Source: Robiginitomaculum sp. (GTDB lineage: Bacteria; Pseudomonadota; Alphaproteobacteria; Caulobacterales; Maricaulaceae). From it: a DNA stretch of 10,344 nucleotides. Of the stretch, positions 5,298-10,344 are shown piece by piece. How positions within the stretch are numbered: position 1 is the first letter of the stretch; each line of letters opens with the position of its first letter. Location of the stretch: contig NVTC01000014.1 of the NCBI GenBank assembly GCA_002732905.1, forward strand, positions 31,963 to 42,306. Direction: 5' to 3'. Below the pieces are notes generated by a model. The model saw nothing but the letters and a program-made list of their open reading frames with translations. It ran no database searches and was not told the DNA's origin. The translations under genes were made by a program, and so were the position numbers.

Positions 5298-7106
5298 ATG
5301 AATACGCCTAAACCTCTCATTGCAACGCCGCCTGCCCTGCTTAGATGGTCAGATGCAGGAGAGCCTGTAGCCCAAGAATTTGACGATGTATATTTCTCTA
5401 AGGGTGGTGGTTTGGATGAAACCAAAGCCGTGTTTTTGCAAGGCAGCAACTTGCCTGATGCTTGGAAAAATACCGATGTTTTTGTCATTGGAGAACTTGG
5501 GTTTGGCTCTGGTCTCAATTTTCTAGCCGCATGGGATTTGTGGGGAAAATCGGCGAAACAAGGACAATTACTGCATTTTTTATCCGTGGAAGCTTATCCG
5601 TTTTCAAAGGAACAATTAACCCGAGCATTGGGAAATTTTCCGAGCCTTAAACCGTTGGCAGATCAGCTGATATCCCAGTGGCCAGACCGGGTTAAAGGTG
5701 TGCACAGGCTGCATTTTGGAACTGTTGTTTTAACCCTATTTCACAGCAGCGTTGAACATGCATTGTCCAGCATGGATGCGCGGATAAACGCATGGTTTTT
5801 AGACGGGTTTTCCCCAGCAAAAAACCCGGATATGTGGTCAGATGCTGTATTTGAACATATGGCACGATTATCCGCACCGTCCGCCAGCATAGCCACATTT
5901 ACCGTAGCCGGACATGTGCGGCGCGGACTGAGTAAGGCTGGCTTCCCTGTAGAGAAAAAATCAGGGTTTGGCCGCAAGCGAGAACGACTTGAAGCCGTAT
6001 TTTCAGGCGGAATAGTGCCAAACAAACCCATAACCACATCCATAACCACATCCATAGACACACCGGTCATTATCGGCGGCGGTATCGCGGGTGCTTCTAT
6101 CGCCCATGCCTTCGCAAGACGCGGTATCACCCCAATATTGATAGAACCGCACAAGGAACTGGACACAGCAGCCAGCGGTAACCCTGCGGGATTGATGATG
6201 CCGAAACTGGACTTGCAAGACAGACCAGAATCGCGGTTCTACAATGCGGCGTATTTGTATGCCTTGACCCTATATCGGTGCAAAGGCGTTGTTCTCGGCG
6301 AAGGGGTTGTACACATGGCCACGTCTGGAAAAGAAGCCGAGCGGTTCGAGAAAATTATTGCCAATAAAGCCATGCCAGAAACCGAAATGCAGTGGATTTC
6401 TCATGAGCAAGCCCGGGATAAACTTGGCCACGACTTAAGCACAAAATACGGCGGCCTGTACTTTCCGTCCGCACTGACCATATCTCCGAAACTGAGCACG
6501 CAAAACTTAAGTAAAAATTGCACGCACATCCACGCGCAAGTAGCCGAGATAAAGCAGCAAGATGGTCGTTGGCAGGTGTTGGGCAAGGACGGAGACATAC
6601 TGGCTGATACAGATGCTTTATTTATCTGTAACGGGGCTAATATTCTTGACCTATGGCCAGTCAATGTGCGTTTTACACGCGGACAAATTTGTTGGGGAGA
6701 AACACCCAACAAACCGAGCACCGCATTGATTGCTGGCAATTACGCGACACCCCATGAAAACGGGATTTTGTTAGGGGCTAGCCATGATCATGTGGGAGCA
6801 GGCGAAACCGCAAAGACATACGCTTCAGATACCGAAACAATCCTATCCCAATACGGCGATGCCACCGGACAAAAAATAGACGCTCGCAATTGGCAAGCCC
6901 GTGCTGCCGTACGAGTGACGACACGCAATACTTTGCCAATCGCCACGATGCCCGAAGAAGGCTTATATGTGCTCAGCGGACTTGGCTCGCGCGGGCTTAT
7001 GACGGCGCCTTTATTGGGGGAAGCTTTAGTTTGCAAAGCCCTAAGCGAGCCATCTCCCTTGGACATAAGGACGCAGGAACGCTTCACCAAGCAAGTTAAG
7101 GCTTGA
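5298..7106 (+). CDS. mnmC: Bifunctional tRNA mnm5(s2)U biosynthesis enzyme MnmC
   Basis: A 602-residue two-domain enzyme acting on the wobble uridine (U34) of certain tRNAs, after MnmE/MnmG have added the carboxymethylaminomethyl group. The C-terminal FAD domain removes the carboxymethyl part to give nm5U, and the N-terminal domain methylates it with S-adenosylmethionine to mnm5U. N-domain evidence: EFDDVYFSKGGGLDET (27-42), SAM loop ELGFGSGLNF (66-75), FLDGFSPAKNPDMW (167-180) and FTVAGHVRRGL (201-211). C-domain evidence: dinucleotide fold VIIGGGIAGASIA (257-269) with acidic E283 at the strand end, ASGNPAGLMMPKLD (292-305), and the FAD-domain tail GLYVLSGLGSRGLMTAPLLGE near 550-570, split here across two runs of the sequence. 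It is shorter than the 668-residue E. coli enzyme. The linker at 246-253 is a TTSI duplication. The start is supported by GAGGA before the ATG. Confidence 0.95.
   Translation: MNTPKPLIATPPALLRWSDAGEPVAQEFDDVYFSKGGGLDETKAVFLQGSNLPDAWKNTDVFVIGELGFGSGLNFLAAWDLWGKSAKQGQLLHFLSVEAYPFSKEQLTRALGNFPSLKPLADQLISQWPDRVKGVHRLHFGTVVLTLFHSSVEHALSSMDARINAWFLDGFSPAKNPDMWSDAVFEHMARLSAPSASIATFTVAGHVRRGLSKAGFPVEKKSGFGRKRERLEAVFSGGIVPNKPITTSITTSIDTPVIIGGGIAGASIAHAFARRGITPILIEPHKELDTAASGNPAGLMMPKLDLQDRPESRFYNAAYLYALTLYRCKGVVLGEGVVHMATSGKEAERFEKIIANKAMPETEMQWISHEQARDKLGHDLSTKYGGLYFPSALTISPKLSTQNLSKNCTHIHAQVAEIKQQDGRWQVLGKDGDILADTDALFICNGANILDLWPVNVRFTRGQICWGETPNKPSTALIAGNYATPHENGILLGASHDHVGAGETAKTYASDTETILSQYGDATGQKIDARNWQARAAVRVTTRNTLPIATMPEEGLYVLSGLGSRGLMTAPLLGEALVCKALSEPSPLDIRTQERFTKQVKA
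6028..6056 (+). repeat. 12-bp tandem repeat in the mnmC interdomain linker
   Basis: ccataaccacat is present at 6028-6039 and 6040-6051, followed by a partial copy ccata (6052-6056). It encodes TTSI twice (residues 246-253), exactly between the methyltransferase and FAD-oxidoreductase domains. The unit keeps the reading frame. Confidence 0.96.
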
Positions 7107-7158
7107 GGCGCGCTCAACACGTCGATAGGTTGACGCAAATTTTAAAAATGAGGATATT

Positions 7159-7944
7159 ATGAAACTTTCAAGTGATATTTCAGCCGTTATTACAGGCGGT
7201 GCATCAGGTCTGGGCGAAGGCACTGCACGGTTGATGGCTGCCAAAGGTGTTAAGGTCGGTATATTTGACATGAACGCAGAACGCGGCGAGAAAATTGCCA
7301 AAGAGCTCGGCGGCGTCTTTGCTTTGGTAGATGTGTCCGACGAGGACAGTATTGATGCCGGTTTTGAAAAGGTTCGCGCCGTCAACGGTCAAGAACGTGT
7401 CATGGTCAATTGCGCAGGCATTGCAGGCGGTATGAAAACCGCTTCGCGCGACCGCAAAACCGGAGAAATTCGGGCGCATTCGGCCACGTTCTTTTCTAAG
7501 ATTATAGCCGTCAATCTCATTGGTACATTTATGTGTGTCTCAAAATCCGCAGCAGGTATGATGAGCTTGGACGGTGTAGAACCAGACGGTGAACGCGGCG
7601 TGATTGTCAACACCGCTTCCGTGGCCGCACAAGACGGCCAAATCGGGCAAGTCGCTTATGCTGCATCCAAAGGCGGTATCCTGTCCATGGCACTTCCGGT
7701 TGCCCGCGATTTGGCCCGTGAAGGCATTCGCTGTAATACTATTTTGCCGGGCTTTTTCGAAACCCCTATTTATGAGCAAATGAAGCCAGAGGTTAAAGAT
7801 GCCCTGCGCGCTTATGTGCAATTCCCAGCAAGGTTTGGTACCACCGAAGAATACGCCCAACTGGTCACCACTCTTTGCGAGCAAATATACATTAACGGCG
7901 AGTACATCCGTGCTGATGCCGGTGCCCGCATGCCACCGAGATAG
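7159..7944 (+). CDS. Short-chain dehydrogenase, HSD10-like (3-hydroxyacyl-CoA dehydrogenase type)
   Basis: A 261-residue classical SDR. The Rossmann signature TGGASGLGEG lies at 12-21, D37 at the end of the second strand favours NAD(H), NCAG is at 84-87, N119 in AVNL, and the catalytic triad is S154 (NTASVAA), Y167 and K171 (YAASK). PG at 197-198 and the C-terminal block QFPARFGTTEEYAQLV followed by NGEYIRADAGARM match the HSD17B10 / 2-methyl-3-hydroxybutyryl-CoA dehydrogenase group, which oxidises short 3-hydroxyacyl-CoAs in isoleucine and fatty acid breakdown. The precise substrate is inference. GAGG precedes the ATG. It sits 52 bp after mnmC on the same strand, possibly cotranscribed, with no functional link to tRNA modification. 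Together with the lyase it hints at branched-chain acyl-CoA catabolism. Confidence 0.9.
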   Translation: MKLSSDISAVITGGASGLGEGTARLMAAKGVKVGIFDMNAERGEKIAKELGGVFALVDVSDEDSIDAGFEKVRAVNGQERVMVNCAGIAGGMKTASRDRKTGEIRAHSATFFSKIIAVNLIGTFMCVSKSAAGMMSLDGVEPDGERGVIVNTASVAAQDGQIGQVAYAASKGGILSMALPVARDLAREGIRCNTILPGFFETPIYEQMKPEVKDALRAYVQFPARFGTTEEYAQLVTTLCEQIYINGEYIRADAGARMPPR

Positions 7945-8183
7945 TTGAGTATAAAGCCAAATTACACCAGCATAAAGACACGTATGCACTTATGTTCCCG
8001 GCACCTAAAACAATAATGTGCCAGAATGCCGCCGCGTTAGGAGGGGCAAACGCACTAAATTACCCGTCAGGGTTATGAAGATGATAAAACTGTATAGATT
8101 TCTTGATGAAATCAGATTTTTTGTCTAATAGGTTTGCTGTTCGGAACAGGTTTCCGCTAATAACGACAATAACGGGGAATATT
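7945..8183. other. Intergenic region upstream of the secreted DUF2147-like gene
   Basis: A 239-bp stretch in which I find no convincing gene. Two very short open frames (about 20 and 17 codons, starting near 8009 and 8074) have no supporting features. A small dyad TGAT-GAA-ATCA near 8105-8115 resembles an FNR site, but its spacing is one base short of the consensus. The promoter of the next gene must lie here, but I cannot place it. Confidence 0.5.
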
Positions 8184-8681
8184 ATGCACTTAAAGAAAAT
8201 GCTTTTTATCACAGCTTTGACACTAGGTTTTGCAACATCTGCAGCCAGTGCCCAAGAACAGACAACTGAGGGCGAACAAGCCGTAACTGAAGCTACAGAG
8301 GCTGTTGAAGCCGTAGCTGATGAAGTTGTGACTGATACTGCGCCAGAGGTTACGCCAGTGAAAGCCACGGGCCCAGAGGGAATGTGGATACGCAGAAAAA
8401 ACGGTAATCAAGTTCAAGTAGAATTTCGTGATGATGCCATGTATTGCACAATTATCAACCGCACGAAAAAAAGTGGTGAAGCCAAGAAAGACTTCGAAAT
8501 GTGCCACGGCATGACAGCCGTAGAGGGCGCCTGGAAAGGCAAAAAAATGAAGCACCCTGAAATGCCGGGATTCTTAACTTTTAAAGGTACTGTGACCGTT
8601 GACGGCGATGTTCTCAAAATCAAAGGCTGTGCAGTTATGTGTGAAAGCGAAGAATGGGACCGCATGCCAGCAGAAGGCTAG
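8184..8681 (+). CDS. Small secreted DUF2147-like protein
   Basis: A 165-residue exported protein of unknown function. A Sec signal peptide (HLKK, a hydrophobic core, then SAASA with cleavage expected after A23) is followed by an acidic, alanine-rich linker (about 24-58) and a compact domain (about 62-162). The domain resembles DUF2147: GMWIRRKNG at the start, a CHG motif (C107), GAWKGKKMKHPEMPGF in the middle, and KIKGCAVMCESEEWDRM at the end, close to the family's RGC...W closing motif. Four cysteines (C88, C107, C149, C153) could form two disulfides in the periplasm. The frame is open upstream to 8103, but the ATG at 8184 is preceded by GGGGA and begins the signal peptide. The strong terminator 33 bp downstream closes the transcript. 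Confidence 0.8.
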   Translation: MHLKKMLFITALTLGFATSAASAQEQTTEGEQAVTEATEAVEAVADEVVTDTAPEVTPVKATGPEGMWIRRKNGNQVQVEFRDDAMYCTIINRTKKSGEAKKDFEMCHGMTAVEGAWKGKKMKHPEMPGFLTFKGTVTVDGDVLKIKGCAVMCESEEWDRMPAEG

Positions 8682-8714
8682 GTCGACATTAACTAAAGTA
8701 TACTGACTTCCAAT

Positions 8715-8745
8715 AAAAAAGGCGTGCCCCACGGCACGCCTTTTT
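8715..8745. terminator. Bidirectional rho-independent terminator
   Basis: GGCGTGCC (8721-8728) pairs perfectly with GGCACGCC (8733-8740) around a CCAC loop. Six A residues precede the stem and five T residues follow it, so it can stop transcription in both directions: the secreted-protein gene on the plus strand and the RND gene on the minus strand. Confidence 0.95.
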
Positions 8746-8762
8746 CGTTTTGTGATCGGGGT

Positions 8763-10344
8763 TTATTCCGCGAAATCATGCTCGATGAGCGCGGTGAAGT
8801 TTTGTGTTGGACGGCGTAATACATGCCGAGCAAGGCCGCGTTTGATATCTGCACCAATACCGTACAAGGCAGGTACAAAGAACAGGGTCACGAACAGGGC
8901 AAACAACACGCCAAAAGCCAGAGCAATACCGATTGGAATCAGCCATTGCGCTTGAATGGACCGTTCCATCATCAAAGGCAAAAGTCCGACAAATGTTGTC
9001 AATGATGTCAGCAAGATCGGGCGGAAACGCTTGGTCCCTGCTTCGATCAATGCTTGCGCCCCGTCCATACCTTTGGCACGAAGTTTATGTACATAATCCA
9101 GCAAGACTAGATTATCGTTCACCGCCACCCCGGCCGCAGCACTTATCCCTAGATATGACATCAAGGACAAAGGTTGCCCCATGAGTAAATGTCCAACGAT
9201 GGCACCGGTAAAGCAAAACGGCATAGCCGCCAGCAATATTAGCATTGGTTCGAAATAAGACCTAAACGCGATAGCGATCAAGAAATATGCCACACCAACT
9301 GCGATAGCCAGCAGGAGGAAAATTTCTTGCATAAACTCAGCCTCGCCTTGGGCGCGACCGATATTACCACGTGTGATATCCGGATGGCGCAGATCAAAAC
9401 CTTCAAAGAAATCTTCCTTGAGTGTATCGCGGATTTCGTTGATGCGTTCCGGTAAAACCTCGGCAGAGACAATAACCGCCCGTTGCCGTTCCCGACGTAA
9501 AATTTGCGAGACACCTTTGTCAAAACGTAAATCAGCAACGGTTGCCAGAGGCACTTCCCGTCCATCATTGGTGCGGATGCGAATTTGCCCAAGGAAATCC
9601 AGGCTTTCGCGGTCACTGCGCGGGTAACGCACATAGACACGCACGTCTTGGCCGTCCCGCGGTAAACGCTGCACTTCCTCACCGAAGAAACCCTGGCGGA
9701 CTTGGCGGGCAACAATGGCAGAGGTAATACCGAGCGCTTCTGCACCTGGTTTAAGCTCAAAGCGTACTTCATCAGCACTGCTTTCACTGTCATTGATAAC
9801 ATTAAATACACCCTCATAAGACCGTAATTTAGTCATCAAATCATCTGCGGCCGCCGTAAGGGCTTCTAGGTTATTTGAATTCAGCACATATTGGATAGCC
9901 GGATCATTGTTGTTGTCTTTGTAGTTGACCTCAATTTTCTCGGCGTCCGGTACTTCACCGATCAAAACCCGCAAACGGTCTGCCGTTTCTTTGGCCGTTA
10001 AACTACGGGTTTCTGGCGGCACCAATTTGACAAGAGCGAGCACCTGATTATCGCGGGATCGGGTATACCAGTTTTCGATCAGCTTACCTTCGCCGGACGT
10101 GCTCTCGTTGATCTCTTCCACGAGCGCTTTTTCGGCCACTTGGATTTTCTTCAATACTTGCAATGTTCGTGTGTACGGCGTACCTTCTGGAAGATCCACT
10201 GTAATGGATATCTGATCAGATTCGCTTTCTGGCATGAAAGAGGTTTTGACAATACCGTTGGTCAACAGCCCTACGGATAACACCATAGACGCGATAAAAC
10301 TAGCCGCCGTTAAGTAACGATGACGCAAGGCAAATATCATAAGC
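8763..10344 (-). CDS. RND efflux pump inner-membrane subunit, C-terminal half (5' cut by window edge)
   Basis: This is the C-terminal half (about 525 residues) of an AcrB-type RND transporter, which exports drugs, dyes or lipophilic compounds across the envelope using proton influx, with a periplasmic adaptor and an outer-membrane channel. The visible part begins at the first transmembrane helix of the second repeat (RYLTAASFIASMVLSVGLL). It continues through the second large periplasmic loop (about 35-335, including LPEGTPYTRTL and ELKPGAEALGI), and ends with the five-helix bundle: FLLLAIAVGVAYFLIAIAF, AAMPFCFTGAIVGHLL, then GISAAAGVAVNDNLVLLDYV, RPILLTSLTTFVGLLPL and the final hydrophobic helix. 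The frame is open to position 10344, so the methionine near the edge is internal and the start lies outside. The adaptor gene is expected upstream, beyond the window. The substrate cannot be told. Confidence 0.93.
   Translation of the reverse strand, partial: LMIFALRHRYLTAASFIASMVLSVGLLTNGIVKTSFMPESESDQISITVDLPEGTPYTRTLQVLKKIQVAEKALVEEINESTSGEGKLIENWYTRSRDNQVLALVKLVPPETRSLTAKETADRLRVLIGEVPDAEKIEVNYKDNNNDPAIQYVLNSNNLEALTAAADDLMTKLRSYEGVFNVINDSESSADEVRFELKPGAEALGITSAIVARQVRQGFFGEEVQRLPRDGQDVRVYVRYPRSDRESLDFLGQIRIRTNDGREVPLATVADLRFDKGVSQILRRERQRAVIVSAEVLPERINEIRDTLKEDFFEGFDLRHPDITRGNIGRAQGEAEFMQEIFLLLAIAVGVAYFLIAIAFRSYFEPMLILLAAMPFCFTGAIVGHLLMGQPLSLMSYLGISAAAGVAVNDNLVLLDYVHKLRAKGMDGAQALIEAGTKRFRPILLTSLTTFVGLLPLMMERSIQAQWLIPIGIALAFGVLFALFVTLFFVPALYGIGADIKRGLARHVLRRPTQNFTALIEHDFAE

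Noticed and set aside
8104-8116. FNR box (TTGAT...ATCA) before the secreted-protein gene
   Set aside because: The half-sites are three bases apart instead of four and the second half is incomplete, so it does not match the consensus.
8103-8183. Upstream extension of the secreted-protein frame
   Set aside because: It would bury the signal peptide; the ATG at 8184 has a suitable ribosome binding site.
10338-10340. Methionine near the right edge as the start of a half-length RND protein
   Set aside because: The frame stays open to the window end and the sequence begins in the middle of a normal RND pump, so this is a window cut and not a truncated gene.

Overview
The window looks like a piece of chromosome from a moderate-GC Gram-negative bacterium, most likely a marine-type alphaproteobacterium. 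The clues are an FnrN/FnrL-type regulator with the CX2C-X7-C iron-sulfur cysteine pattern, a fused MnmC, an HSD10-like SDR, an RND pump and a lipobox on the GH5 enzyme. The lineage call is inference from protein flavour only. I see no mobile element, tRNA, rRNA or CRISPR array.

Layout, left to right. An FNR-like regulator (minus strand) is divergent from a GntR/UTRA regulator (plus). The GntR gene is followed 9 bp later by an HMG-CoA lyase family gene, a likely two-gene operon. The short divergent region holds a perfect 7-5-7 inverted repeat that is a good operator candidate. Converging on the lyase are two tandem DUF805 membrane proteins (minus). A GH5 glycosidase with a lipoprotein-like leader (plus) diverges from them, followed by the bifunctional tRNA-modification enzyme MnmC (plus), an HSD10-type short-chain dehydrogenase (plus) and a small secreted DUF2147-like protein (plus). 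A strong bidirectional terminator separates the last of these from the C-terminal half of an RND efflux pump (minus), which runs off the right edge.

The functions are mostly housekeeping or accessory: oxygen sensing, branched-chain acyl-CoA catabolism (lyase and SDR), tRNA wobble modification, glucan hydrolysis and efflux. No defence or other multi-gene novel system is visible.

The most striking signal is a scatter of short tandem duplications (units of 12 to 22 bp) at seven places. Three lie inside genes, always in linker segments and always with units divisible by three. Four lie in intergenic or gene-end DNA, with units of 15, 16, 22 and irregular length. Two deserve attention: a triplicated PPFRM unit in the hinge before the DNA-binding domain of the FNR-like regulator, and a three-copy 15-bp repeat that carries the stop codons of two convergent genes.
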